A DNA stretch of 64,000 nucleotides from Hericium rajendrae (Eukaryota > Basidiomycota > Agaricomycetes > Russulales > Hericiaceae). The notes under the pieces were generated by a model, which was not told the DNA's origin, ran no database searches, and saw nothing but the letters and a program-made list of their open reading frames with translations. The DNA lies in contig CM065890.1 in NCBI GenBank assembly GCA_033439255.1, forward strand, positions 124,001 to 188,000. The letters are read 5' to 3'. The translations under genes were made by a program, and so were the position numbers. How positions within the stretch are numbered: the stretch's first letter is position 1; each line of letters starts with the position of its first letter. Positions 31,901 through 42,770 of the stretch are shown piece after piece.

Positions 31901-33024
31901 GAGAGACGAGAATGAAGCGGTGTGTCGAGAAGACGGCTGCGGTGTTCTCATGGTTGGACGAGAAGCTGCCGTCGATGGCAACGCGGACGTCGGAATAGAG
32001 GCGTGAGCGCCACATGAATACGAGATCCTTTCGAAGCTTGTCTATTCTGCTTTCTTCCTCATCGCCCTCTTCGCGAAACCTGTGTTCTTTCGAGTCGAAG
32101 AGAAATTCGAAGGCTTCTCCGAAACCCTTCCCGGTGTACAGATATTCGAGTTCTTTAGAGAAGAGAGTGGGGTTAATGGACGTTGTAAGGCGAAGGATGC
32201 CATTCTGGTTTGTCGATCCTACGGGAGATGCTGGTCTGAATCCAGGCGATGGTGAGCGTGACTGCAATTCGACATCTAGGGATAGCGATAAAGCTGATTG
32301 TGCTGGGTAGCCGGAGGGTAGATATGGACCGGGGGATGCAATTGGTGCAGGACGAAAAGAAAAATATCGCGCTTGGAAGCTGGGTGGTGCGCGTGCATAG
32401 ACGATGGCTATGTAACAGAATAATCAGTATTTGTAGACATCACGGAGACAGGTTAGCAAGAAGCAGCAACAAGTCATATGTCAGCATAACGCCAGCATCT
32501 GCCTGCGGCATGAAAAGAGAAAGATGCGCCTCGGCGAAAGAGAAGGACTGTCGTGTAGACAAACAGATCTCACAGCACTCTGAACTTAAACCCGGCCTGT
32601 CGAACCCCACAATCCACTAACCACCCCATGCTGCCGCTCACAATTGCTTACAGCTGCGGCTCGGACTCGGTGCTCCACCAGTGGAGTGGAGGGACCAGTC
32701 AGACGGTTGCGAAACCTATGTGATACAGCAGGGGCTGGACAGCTCAGTCCATGTGAGGGCCAGGGCTCAGTCGAACGCGTGCCAGACGAGAGGCCAGATG
32801 ATAGATTTCCGAAAGTTCGAAGACTCACCCTTATGACCCCACACCTCTTCACCCTTTCCTTCTGCATCTTCGTCTGGCAGAAGATCCCAAACGACGTCGG
32901 GAAAGCGATCTTTGGCCATGTGGAACAGGGACTCGAGATCTCGTTGCCACGCCTGTGTCGAGTTCTCGGTCGCTTCCTTCAGACCCGGCGGACTCGCCTG
33001 CGGTGTCGCCAGCACCAAGGCCAT
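28942..33024 (-). CDS. BTB/POZ domain protein with C-terminal CAP-Gly-like domain
   Basis: Predicted 1,186 aa. Exons 33024-32829, 32407-31065, 31012-30811 and 30761-28942; introns 421, 52 and 49-50 bp; the frame closes exactly. The N-terminal half is a conserved basidiomycete BTB-type module: FPDVVWDLL, VWGHK/AIVYARAPPSFQ across intron 1, NPTLFSKELEYLYTGKG, LVFMWRSRLYSDV, TLPSPPF-like strands, YIYTGTLIFSNRSYDLDT, then VWADTVGDI and ILLRPHPTD. BTB domains mediate dimerisation and often serve Cullin-3 ligases or cytoskeletal scaffolds. The middle is a very long Ser/Thr/Pro-rich, probably disordered region. The C-terminus has a CAP-Gly-like fold (GPWVGVEVP...GTWGGVRYFELG), usually a tubulin-tail binder; the classic GKNDG motif is not seen. 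A microtubule role is inference. The first intron is long for this genome. Confidence 0.85.
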
Positions 33025-33786
33025 CTTATTCTGAGTTAGCTGGTATCGAGATGCTATAGAGGGTTGTGGAAAAGAAACGAAGCGAACACGAGGTTGAGGT
33101 CAGGGCAGTCCAGTTTAGTTAAGACAGAAACAACACGAGATGACACCGAAAGCTGAGAAAAAGAAGACGAGTGTGCTCGCCGGTCACTACAGCAACGAGA
33201 GAGCCTGGGTATATGTCGCGCTGAGCGATGAGCGATGGTGGTCGAGACCGTTAGATGCAGCGAGCGGGGATATGGCGGAGTCGTCGGCGACCGTCCGAAT
33301 CCCGTCATCCTCCCCCGAACGCCAGCCACGCCACGAGCCATGACCTGATCTCGCATATCCCTTGCCCAAATTTACTAAAATCAATTCCGTCAGACGGTAA
33401 CGGGCTTCAGAAATTCCCAAAATTAAGTCTTCCATAGCACGAAGTGTAAGTTCTGGTATTTTGTTTCATATGCAGCTGTTGGACAATCATGTATGGCCTG
33501 AGTTCAAGTCGCGAACAGGCTCGAGCTCCTACTGCAAAGCGTTTTGCGCGTGCGCACTGGGACAAATGGTAGGTCGGGCTATTTATTTACTTGATGCATG
33601 CATCTCGCATGTTCCATCCTTATGAACTTCCGAGACCTAGGAAGACCAGAGCTGTCCACGGGATGAAGATCGATCCGTTCCGGACGTCGGGCCTCACAGC
33701 TTTAAATTCACAGCTTTGAATAATCTCGAGCACACACCCTTTTGCATCGACAGACCTCAGATTAAACCGTCGTGCCTTTCCCCATA
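33025..33786. promoter_or_regulatory. Shared upstream region of the divergent BTB and dehydrogenase genes
   Basis: About 760 bp between two divergent starts. It holds no convincing gene; short open frames on both strands overlap and lack coding character. It presumably contains both promoters. No clear TATA box was found. Confidence 0.4.
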
Positions 33787-35410
33787 ATGTCCGATTCACT
33801 ACCATCGACCCAAACCGCTGTAAAGTGGTACCCACCATCGTTTGATGTTCGCGTGGAAACCGTCCCGGTCCCACAGTGAGTATCCGATAGCTTCATCATC
33901 AGTCTCGTAGCAACAGCGCCCCTAATTCTGCATTGCACATCCAAGAATCGAGCATCCAGACGATGTGATCGTCAAGATACAAGTAAGCTGAAAAGCATCC
34001 CTTCTAAAGACGGATGGCTGTTTAACCCTGTTCACATTTCCATCTCAGCTCGCAGGTCTCTGCGGCAGCGATCTCCATGTTTATCGCGGGCTAGAGGACG
34101 TCCACGAACCGTACGGCCCTGCTCTTGATTCATTTTTCGCGTTATTTATCATCCTGATGATTGCAGCCATATCTGCGGCCACGAGTTTGTCGGGCACGTC
34201 GTCACTCTGGGCTCCTCCTTCAACCCTGAGTCGCCGACGACGCGACCGCCGCTGTATCGCACCCTCCGCATCGGAGACAAAGTTGTCTCGCCCTTCACAA
34301 CCTCCTGCGGCGAGTGCCAGTGCGTGTGACCCCTCTGCCCCCGTCTGCGCAGTGCACAAATCACCCGCAGATTCTGCCGCCTCGGCTTCACAGCGCGCTG
34401 CACGTCTTCGCTGCTCTTCGGCTCGCCGGCCCTCCCGGGCGCACAAGCGCAATACGTCCGCGTCCCGCACGCCGGCGGCACGCTGCTCGTCCTCCCCGCG
34501 CAGGCAGGACCCGCGTCGCCGCTGAGCACGCTCCCGGACCGCGCGCTCCTCTTGCTCGCGGACATCCTGCCCACCGGGCTCTTCGTCGTGCTGCAGGCGC
34601 TCGCGCACCCAAAGCTCGCGCCTGTGCTCGGCGGGCGCGCGTGGCCGCACAGTGCGTTCGCGCAGTTTGCGAGCGCGGATTATGGCGCGCAGGCGGAGGA
34701 CAGCGGTACCGCGCCGCCGACGGATGAGGATAGGGTGTTGACTGTCGCCGTCGTGGGCCTCGGGCCTGTTGGTCTCGTGCGTCGTGTCACACATCTTCAC
34801 GCGTTGTGCTCACGCGTCGCAGTGCGCCGTCATTGCGTTGTTGGACTTCTTGACCACGGCGCATCGGCCGCCCGTTCCCTTCCGGCTGCTCGCCGTCGAC
34901 CCGAATGCGTCCAGAGCTGCCAAAGTGCAGCAGCTTCTCTCACACCTGACGCACGAGGGCCAGATCTTCATAGGTGCACCAGACGAGGCGCAGCATACCC
35001 TGCAGCAATGGCGCGCGGAGGGGTGCCACGCCGTAATCGAGGTCAGCACCAATCATTGTCCCCCCACTCCGCGACTAATCCCAGCACGACAGGCCGTCGG
35101 CAACCCCCCCGCGCTGACGCTCGCCCACGCGCTGCTCGCGCCCGCCGGTGTCCTCTCGTCGTGCGGCGTGCACCAGGCGCCGCCGCTCCCCTTCACGGGC
35201 GCGCAGATGTACAACAGCAACGCGACGCTCGAGTTCGGGCGCTGCAGCGTGCGCGCGCTCCTCGGCGCCGCGCAGGGCCTGCTCGTGCGCAGGCTGGACG
35301 TGCTGGGCGAGGTCGTCGAGCGGGTGCTGCCGCTCGCGCAGGCAAAGGAGGCATATGAGCGCTTTGAGCGTGGGGAGTGCGGGAAGGTTGTGTTTGATCC
35401 ATGGGCTTGA
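33787..35410 (+). CDS. Zinc-dependent alcohol dehydrogenase-like protein (MDR superfamily)
   Basis: Predicted 427 aa. Seven exons: 33787-33875, 33946-33982, 34049-34110, 34167-34319, 34371-34776, 34823-35041 and 35093-35410. Introns are 46-70 bp and the frame closes. The medium-chain dehydrogenase fold is clear: a GroES-like domain with GLCGSDLHVYRG (catalytic-zinc Cys about residue 47) and HICGHEFVGHVV (GHE motif, His68-Glu69); a structural zinc lobe CGECQFCRLGFTARC (four Cys); and the Rossmann motif VAVVGLGPVGL for NAD(P). It would oxidise an alcohol or reduce an aldehyde in the cytosol. The substrate is unknown; the S-(hydroxymethyl)glutathione/formaldehyde dehydrogenase-like branch is possible. 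An insert of about 30 residues before the Rossmann motif is unusual. Confidence 0.9.
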
Positions 35411-37124
35411 GGCGATGGCGCGAATGGGGCAGGACCATGTACGAGCAAGTTCTAATGGTGGTCATAGAGGTGATTTCATTGATACAATGACATGGCCGCA
35501 TCGTAACAAAGATGCGAAAACGGAAAATGCGCTCGGCGAGGCACAGCGAACCCCGCATGAAGTGAAGAGGACGAGCGCAGTTTTTTTACACACTATCGCA
35601 CCACGCCGTCGGTCGTATCGTCGTAATTACGCTCTGGCGGTCCAGAGCGCGAGCGTGAAGTCCGGTCCCAGCATCAGAATACAGAGATGTCTGCAGATGA
35701 AGCAAGCCGCACGATCATGAAGGCTGTGCCGATGAGGCAAGGGGCCGCCCATGCAGCGCTGGCTGGCGCGGCATACAATCAGTGAGGCAAGGGCTTTGTT
35801 TGACCTCGCGGGCGATCCGGACGACGGGGCTCGGAGTCGGACGATCGCGCTGAGAGGCACGCGCAGCCCCGATGCTCATGACACAGCGCACGGAGGGCAG
35901 AGGACCGGTGTGACCAGCTGCGGTGAGGAGGTCGGATGCACGAGGGGGTAAAAGCACCAGCTGATCTGCAGGATATGGCAGTGGAAATGGGCGGTGGGCG
36001 CTGCGATGGGAAAACACTTGCGCTGCAGTCGGCTGTTGGGCGAGGTGAGCACTTGCTGTATCGGATTTTGCAGCGTACGAAAATGAGGGGCGAAAGAACG
36101 GCGATGGCGTCGAAAGTTGAGATGGGAAGAAGTGCTTCAGCACGTTCATATGGCTTACGAACGTCATGGACAGTTTCGCTGTATGTCTAATTGACGGATA
36201 GAGGAACGTGCATGCCTTGGGATGGATTATCGATCTGGCCTGGGACTTCCTTTCCGGAGCTATGTTTTTTATTCTGGGCAGTCCCTGTGCCCACGGGCGC
36301 GAGCGTTTGCGAGTATGTACCTCACATCTGATCATCGCCAACAGTAACGCGACTTACCGATGTAAATGCAGGGCTGCAGCTTCGCTGGCGTCTTGCTACA
36401 GAAGCGTACAGCGACGAAATATGTGGGCCGCGCAGCAATCCAGGCAGACAGATGGTGAGCAGGCAACGGAAGGCACCTATAGATCTGTCATTTCGGTATT
36501 AATTCACATCAACCGCACATTCCTCGGCGGCACGATCCGCGGTGGACTGATCCGTCTAGCTGAGGGAAAGAGGCATCAATCTTCAAGCAGCCCGCCCGAG
36601 TCGGCGTCAAGGGGACGCGTCGATTGATCAGATGCCGGTGGCTCGTGCGTGGTCTCCTTAGGGCTATAATTACGACGGATGAGCCGGGCCTTTCCCGCAG
36701 AGCATGACAGGTATATAAAGGCTTACCATGCTGTTGGGAGAGATGCCGAGCGAGAAGACTGCAAGGGAAATGAGGACATGGGCACCCTAGAAGATGACAG
36801 AATACGAAATGTAAGTGCGTATGTTTGCCGAATGATGACGAAGAGGCTTGGCTGCAATAGCAAACTTGATGCCTCCAACGCTAAAAAACCGGGAAAAACT
36901 CAGTGACATAAACCAACATCGCCAGAATTGTCATGTTGAAGGCGGTGTAGGTGCTCGTATGATGGACAGATATAAAACCAGTGGCAGCGTCCGTGGGAAG
37001 CACAGGCTTTGTCTGTGAATTTATAATGAAAGTCTCATCGATGGTTGGCCGCAGCACCATCATCCTGTTCTCCTCCTCCACAGCGGCGCTCGACTGTGGA
37101 ATATAACTGCGTGCTTTATGTTTC
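35411..37124. other. Intergenic region between dehydrogenase and Skt5-like gene
   Basis: About 1.7 kb. Open frames such as 35,715-36,341 on the minus strand have no domain, odd composition and no splice support. A TATATAAAGG box sits at about 36,711, followed by a short open stretch, which could mark an unrecognised small transcript. Otherwise nothing is seen. Confidence 0.4.
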
Positions 37125-39815
37125 ATGGCGACCACCCAGTACAACACTATCCCACCCCCGCCTCCGATCCCACCGCTTCCGCCCAACTATCACGCCCAGC
37201 AGGAGCAGGAATCCTACATTTCCCCGCCGCACTTTGAAGATCCCCTTGTTGCCCCCCGCCCGACGAAAGCACAGCCAGATTTACCCGCAGACGTGCGTAC
37301 GATGAATTACGTCTCAGTCCATCTATGCGACGCTTACGTCTATCCGTCCCGATTCTAATGAATTACAGATGGCGCGCTCTCTCGATGTGCAAGTCGGCAA
37401 CACTCCTGGTAGCTTGCCTGTCCCGAACAACGCACCCGATTACTTTGGACGTCCTTCTCCAGGCCCCCCTCCTGGTGCCGCTTTAAATATTACGCCGGGC
37501 TTCGCTTACCCAAACCCCAACGCACCTTCACGCGGCCCTTCACCTCTGCCTCCCCCTCAGGGTTCTTCTTGGTCCCCTTGGAACGTGCCTCAGAGCAACT
37601 CTCCTCCCTCCTTTTCCCAACCATTGCCTGCTCCGAACGGTGCTGCTCGTCCTAGACAGCCCTCATACCCTTCCGCCTACTCACAGCAGCAGAGCCTCTC
37701 TCCGCAACCTCAGCCAGGTTACGCTTCGCCTCCAATAGGACACGCCTATTCTCCGCCAGCGCAGCATACTCGTACATACTCCGAAGTTCCATACTCAAAC
37801 TCCCAGCCCGCCTATATCTCCCCACGCCAGTCACGTCCCATGTCCAGCGCAGTAGACTCATTGGGCCCCGCCATGGCCGGCATGGGCATCTCACAGCCCT
37901 TGCGCCAAAATAGCAATCCTTCACCCGGGATCCCCGGTCCTCCATCCCTGACTGCGCCTCTTCCCACCCTGACGACGCTGAACGCCGCGCTACCGTCGAT
38001 CCAAAATCCGAACGGTAACCCTGCGTCCAAACTCGCGTGGTGCCGAGATGTCCTATCCCTCGTGGACCGCATGCAGGCGGCCTCGTCGTCCTCGAGCGCC
38101 GCGCAGCCCACGGGCGTTGCTGACGCGCCGCCGCCGGGGCCGATCGACATCGCGGACCCGGTGCTCGCGCGGCTCGTGCAGATCGCCGTGCCGCTCGTCG
38201 TGCAGATCTCGAACCCGCAGCCGGCGCCGCCGAATCCGCTGCCGCCGTATGTCGCCGAGGCGATCTATTTGCGTGCGACGTTTGCGGCATCGGGTAATTA
38301 TCCGCAGTTCGTACAGCATAACCCGCGGTCGGCGTTCCGTGACTATGAACGTGCGGCGCGGTCGGGGATCTACGCTGCGTGGTTCCGGCTCGGGCGGGAC
38401 TACGAGACATTTGGCGACTTTGCGCACGCGAAGGATTGCTTCGAGCGCGGGATGAAGAACAACAATGAGAGCTGTCTCTATGTAAGTTCCTTCGCATGCT
38501 CCGTATGGCATCGTTCTCATGCGATCTACTCGTCCAGCGCTTGGGCATGGCGCACCTGATGGGCCAGCTGTCGATGCCCGCCAACCCCGAGGTTGCCCTC
38601 CCACTGCTGCAGCGCGCTGCCACACTCGCCACCGTCGAGGTTCCGCAACCCGCGTACGTCTACGGCCTCCTGCTTCTGAACGAGTTCTCGCACGTCGCCA
38701 TCCCTCCACACCTCTTCACACCATTCATACCACCTGGCTCAACCCGCGAGACCGAGGCGCGGCGACACCTCGAGCGCGCCGCGTACCTCAACTTCGCGCC
38801 GGCGCAGTACAAGCTCGGGCACGCGTACGAGTTCGCGCAGACGCCGTTCCCCTTCGACGCACTCCTCAGCGTGCAGTACTACTCGCTCGCGAGCCAGCAG
38901 GGCGAGATCGAGGCGGACATGGCGCTCTCCAAGTGGTTCCTCTGCGGCGCGGAAGGCAGCTTCGACAAGGACGAGGCGCTCGCATTCACCTTCGCGGAGA
39001 AGGCCGCGCGCAAGGGCCTCCCGAGCGCGGAGTTCGCGATGGGGTACTACATGGAGGTCGGCGTCGGCGGGCCGAAGGACCTCGACGCGTCGTGCCGGTG
39101 GTACCAGCGCGCGGCGGAGCACGGCAACGCGGACGCGCAGGAGCGCCTCGCGGCGCTCTCGCAGCCGACGCCGCAGTCGCTCTCGCGCCAGGAGCACGAG
39201 AACCTCGCGGAGACGACGCTCGTGCGCAAGCGCACGCAGGCGAAGCAGCGCTCCGATGCGCGCCCCGACGGGCCCGAGCAGGCGCCCGCGCCCGGCGGCG
39301 GGCGGCAGCAGGTCATGGCGCATGCGCGGAAGGCGTCGCTCGCGTACGCCCCTGGGCCCGGACAGACTGCGTACCCGCCGCCCGCGGGTGGTGCGCCCGG
39401 CCCCGGCCCCGGACCCGGCTACGCTCAACCGCAAGGCCCGCCACCACCACAGCAGGGCTCGCCGCCGCGCCAGCAGGGCCCGCCACTACAGCAGCAGGGC
39501 CCGCCGCTACAGCAGCAGGGCCCGCCACCGCAGCAGTATTCGCCGCAGGCCCGCCCGCCGCTGCAAGGCGGCGCGGGATCCGCGCCCGGACCTGGACCTC
39601 AGCCGGGGCGGCAGTTCGCCGACCGCCCGCGGTACGGGCTCACCGATCCCGGCGCGAACTCGGCGCGTACGCAATCGCCGCTGCGCCAGGGCTCGGGTGG
39701 ATCCGTGGGCCCTGCGCCTGCGCCTGTGACGCCGAAGCCGAAGGGCCCGCAGACGTTCCAGGAGATGGGCTTCCAGAGCGCGAAGCTCGAGGAGAAGGAG
39801 TGCGTGATCATGTAG
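37125..39815 (+). CDS. SKT5: Chitin synthase regulator Skt5/Chs4-like, Sel1-repeat protein
   Basis: Predicted 852 aa. Exons 37125-37292, 37369-38481 and 38538-39815; introns 76 and 56 bp, both phase 0. The N-terminal third is Pro/Ser/Gln-rich and disordered. The core (about residues 280-600) holds Sel1-type helical repeats: PRSAFRDYERAARSGIYAAW, HAKDCFERGMKNN, ALPLLQRAATLA, EARRHLERAAYLN, DEALAFTFAEKAARKG and DASCRWYQRAAEHGNADAQ. A Gln/Pro/Gly-rich tail follows. The last four residues are CVIM, a CaaX box predicted to be farnesylated. Yeast Skt5/Chs4 activates chitin synthase III at the bud neck and is also prenylated, so the same membrane-linked role in septum or wall chitin is likely. The name rests on this architecture. 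Confidence 0.88.
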
Positions 39816-40238
39816 GCGAATCGCGGAACACCAAATGCACTATAGCTTGGATGGATTGGTTTGCAGTGTCCCATGCATGGATCGCACAGACAGTTTTCGC
39901 TTTACTTCAAGATCGCATACCCTAGTTTCGCTCTTTTTCGCTGCTTTTTTGATTCGTTCATATATATCTAATACCACAACTACAACGTACCCGCTTGGCA
40001 TCGATATCTATATGTGGTTCGCAGTATATGGCTGCTTTATTAACGCATGGTGTTTTTGGTCGTAAAGGTCGTCACTTGGTTGATACATCCTATCATTACG
40101 ATAACGCGAGAGGTTTCTAGCCAGATATTACTTTGGAAGTTATGGAAATCAAGGAAATGGTATTCACAATAACATCATTCATTATATGGCAAACGAAATC
40201 TTGTTGAGTAAAATGCCTCTCAAGCTACGCGCAGGCCA
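39816..40238. terminator. 3' region between convergent Skt5-like and xylosidase A genes
   Basis: About 420 bp of AT-rich sequence between two converging genes. It must hold both 3' ends and poly(A) signals. No gene is seen. Confidence 0.4.
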
Positions 40239-42713
40239 TCACGCCTGCTGGTCCGGGGGAGGCTGAGGGAACGTCTGGATCTGCTCCTCCTTGCCGGTGA
40301 GCACGAAGCTGCGCTTGATCTGCCCTGTGGTGTCAAGCCATAGATTGTATGTCCCAGGGTACAGGATCCTGTTGCCCTTCTCGTCGACGCGGGCGATGGT
40401 CCCGAGCGTGACCTCGAGCGACGCAGTCTTCGTCTGTCCGGCCTTCACGCCCTTGACGCGGTCGTACGACGTGAGCTGTTTGAGCGGCGCGGGCGACGGC
40501 CCGGCGGTGGTGTTGGAGAAGAGCAGCGCGACGTAGTCCGACGCCGCCTTGCCCGTGTTATGGACGTTCACCTTGAACGTATCGAGAACGCCGAGGTCCG
40601 CGTGCGCTTTGCCCTTCGCGGCCGCGACGAGCTGCTGGACGTTGTATGACTTCTTCGGCCCGCCGGACGCCCAGGACACGGAGAAGTTCGTGTAGTGCAG
40701 CCCGTGGCCGAACTCAAAGACGGGCGTGCCCGTGTACCACTTGTAGGTGCGGCCGGGATTGCCGCTCGTCGTGTTCGGACGGAGGTTCATGTCGGTCATG
40801 GGGACCTGGTCGGCGTATGCGGCGGGGTATTGAGTGGTGGAGAGGCGGCCGGCAGGGGCCTGCTTGCCGGTGATGATGTCAACGAGGGCTTGGCCGCCGG
40901 ATTGGCCGGGATACCCGCCCCAAAGCAGCGCGTTCACCTGGATAAAGATGGGTAAGTAGATTGTGACGTGCTGAGTTGGAGGACAACTGCTTCACCCTGC
41001 TGTCATTCTTGAGCGAAGAGCTGTCCACTTGGCCACCGCCCATCTGGAGCACAACCAGCGGCTTCCCGGCTCCTGCAAGCTGTTGGATCCAGTTGAGCTG
41101 TACGCCAGGCCAGATGATATTCATGCGATCCAGTCCCTCTTTCTCGACTGTCTCGTCCAGACCACCTGCGAAGACGACCAAGTCGGCAGTCTGTGCGGCA
41201 GCAATGGAGGGCGCGAAGCCACTCGTATCATTCGAGTTCAACGTGCCGTTGACGAAAGTGACGTTGAAGCCGGACGACTGGAAGGCATCGAGAGGAGTGA
41301 TGATGTATGGCGCGACGCCCTGGTAGTTGCCCTGCATCTGGAAGGTCGCGTTGCCCCACTCGCCGACGAGCAACATGTTTTTGATGCCTTTCTTGAGGGG
41401 AAGCGTGCCATCGTTCTTGAGCAGGACGATGCCTTCTACGGCGGCCATGTAAGCAGTATTCTGGGCCGTCTTCGTGTTGACGTCTGACCAAGTGTACTTG
41501 CGGTAGGACACCATCTCCGGCGGATCGAAGTAGCCGAGTCTGCATAGAAACAAAGAAGTTTAGACGCGAAGGTCGGAAAGCAATTGCTACTGACCTAACC
41601 AGAGACGCATACTGGCGGTACAGCGCCTGTTGCAGATCGGCCTTGGTGACGAGGTTCTGGTCGATAGCATCGCCAAGGCTTGTCGAGTACGTTGTACCAC
41701 AATCGATGTCCGTACCGGCCTTGAGGGAGAGCGCAGATGCGTTGGCGTTGGAGGTCGTGTAATTATGAGGAGTGAAGACGTTGTTGACGGCGTCGCAGTC
41801 GGATGTGATCCACTGGTCATTTCCGAGACCGTAAAAATCGCGCACGAGGTCCTTAAGGAAGTACTCGTTGGCGCATGACGGGACGCCGTTGACTGAGTTG
41901 TATGAACACATGACGGAGCCCACCTTGGCGTCACGGACACAGGACTGGAAACTGGGCGTGTAGTACTCGCTCAGGTCCTGCGTGGTGATGATGGCATTGA
42001 ACCCCTTGCGATCGTTCCCGTTCCAGTTCTCAAGATCGTACCCAGCGAAGTGCTTGCAGTCGGCGACAACCTTGAAGTAAGGGTCCGGTCCGAGACCGCC
42101 CTGGAGACCCGTGACGAGCTGGTACACGTAGCGGGAGAGATGGTACGGATCCTCTCCGGGCGTTTCTTGGCCACGACCCCATCGAGGATCCTTGAAGGGG
42201 TTAATGTTTGGCGTCCAAAAGTCAAGGCCGGCCCGGTCGATGTTGTTGAAAGCCCGCCCCTCTGTAGAGATGATCGTAGCGACTTGGTGGATGAGGTCAT
42301 CGTCAAATGCCGCACCCATAAGGATGGGCTGGGGGAAGGAGGTGGCGGAACTGAAGTCGCCAACCGCGGAGAAGTTGACCCCGTGTCTAGACGCAACACC
42401 ATGCTGGCTCAAAAAAAAATTTCATGGAGTTCACGCAGAAGAAAAGCAAGATACTCACCAACGCTTCACTCCACCAGTTGTAAGGTGGCAGACCCGGGCG
42501 AGGCACGCCTGGGGAGTCGTTCACAGTATTATTTATGAGTTCCTCGAGGGTGAACTCGTTGACAACGGCCTTGGCCCTGTCCCTAAAGTTGGCATGAGGG
42601 TTGCAGACGATGTTATCCTTCAGTGGACCGAGGTTACAATCGGGGAAGAAGGCATGGGCACTATGAGCGAGAGCGATGACGCCGGCAAGGAGCCGCGCAG
42701 AAGTGAATGGCAT
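40239..42713 (-). CDS. Secreted GH3 exo-beta-1,4-xylosidase, copy A
   Basis: Predicted 768 aa. Exons 42713-42459, 42403-41595, 41539-40996 and 40937-40239; introns 55, 55 and 58 bp. It starts with a signal peptide (LLAGVIALAHSAHA, cleavage before FFPDC), so it is exported. The GH3 N-terminal barrel carries FWTPNINPFKDPRWGRGQETPGEDP, KHFAGYDLENW and ITSDCDAV, whose first Asp is the expected nucleophile. The alpha/beta domain has VLLKNDGTLPL and VLQMGGGQVDSSSL, and a fibronectin-III-like domain with HGLHYTNFSVSW closes it. Length and motifs fit fungal beta-xylosidases that release xylose from xylo-oligosaccharides; activity on arabinosides is possible. Many N-X-S/T sites suggest N-glycosylation. 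It is head-to-head with copy B, 6.4 kb away. Confidence 0.93.
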
Positions 42714-42760
42714 GGTAAACTTGTCTCCAAGACGTCTAGCTCAGCCCTTCAAAGCACTCC

Positions 42761-42770
42761 ATTTTATATT
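42761..42770 (-). promoter_or_regulatory. TATA box of xylosidase A
   Basis: AATATAAAAT on the minus strand, about 48-57 bases upstream of the ATG. The spacing is nearly the same as for the TATA-like box of copy B. Confidence 0.5.

Noticed and set aside
32644-33039. Plus-strand open frame of 131 codons
   Set aside because: It covers the first exon and long first intron of the BTB gene on the opposite strand, which explains the region.
34081-34800. Minus-strand open frame of 239 codons over the dehydrogenase
   Set aside because: Arg/Glu/Ala-rich shadow of the GC-rich exons; the plus strand has clear MDR motifs and splice sites.
35715-36341. Minus-strand open frame of 208 codons downstream of the dehydrogenase
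   Set aside because: No domain, mixed low-quality composition and overlapping open frames on the other strand; not enough to call a gene.
38519-39925. Plus-strand open frame of 468 codons overlapping the Skt5-like gene
   Set aside because: Arg/Ala/Pro-rich alternate frame of GC-rich coding sequence; the Sel1-repeat frame is clearly the real one.
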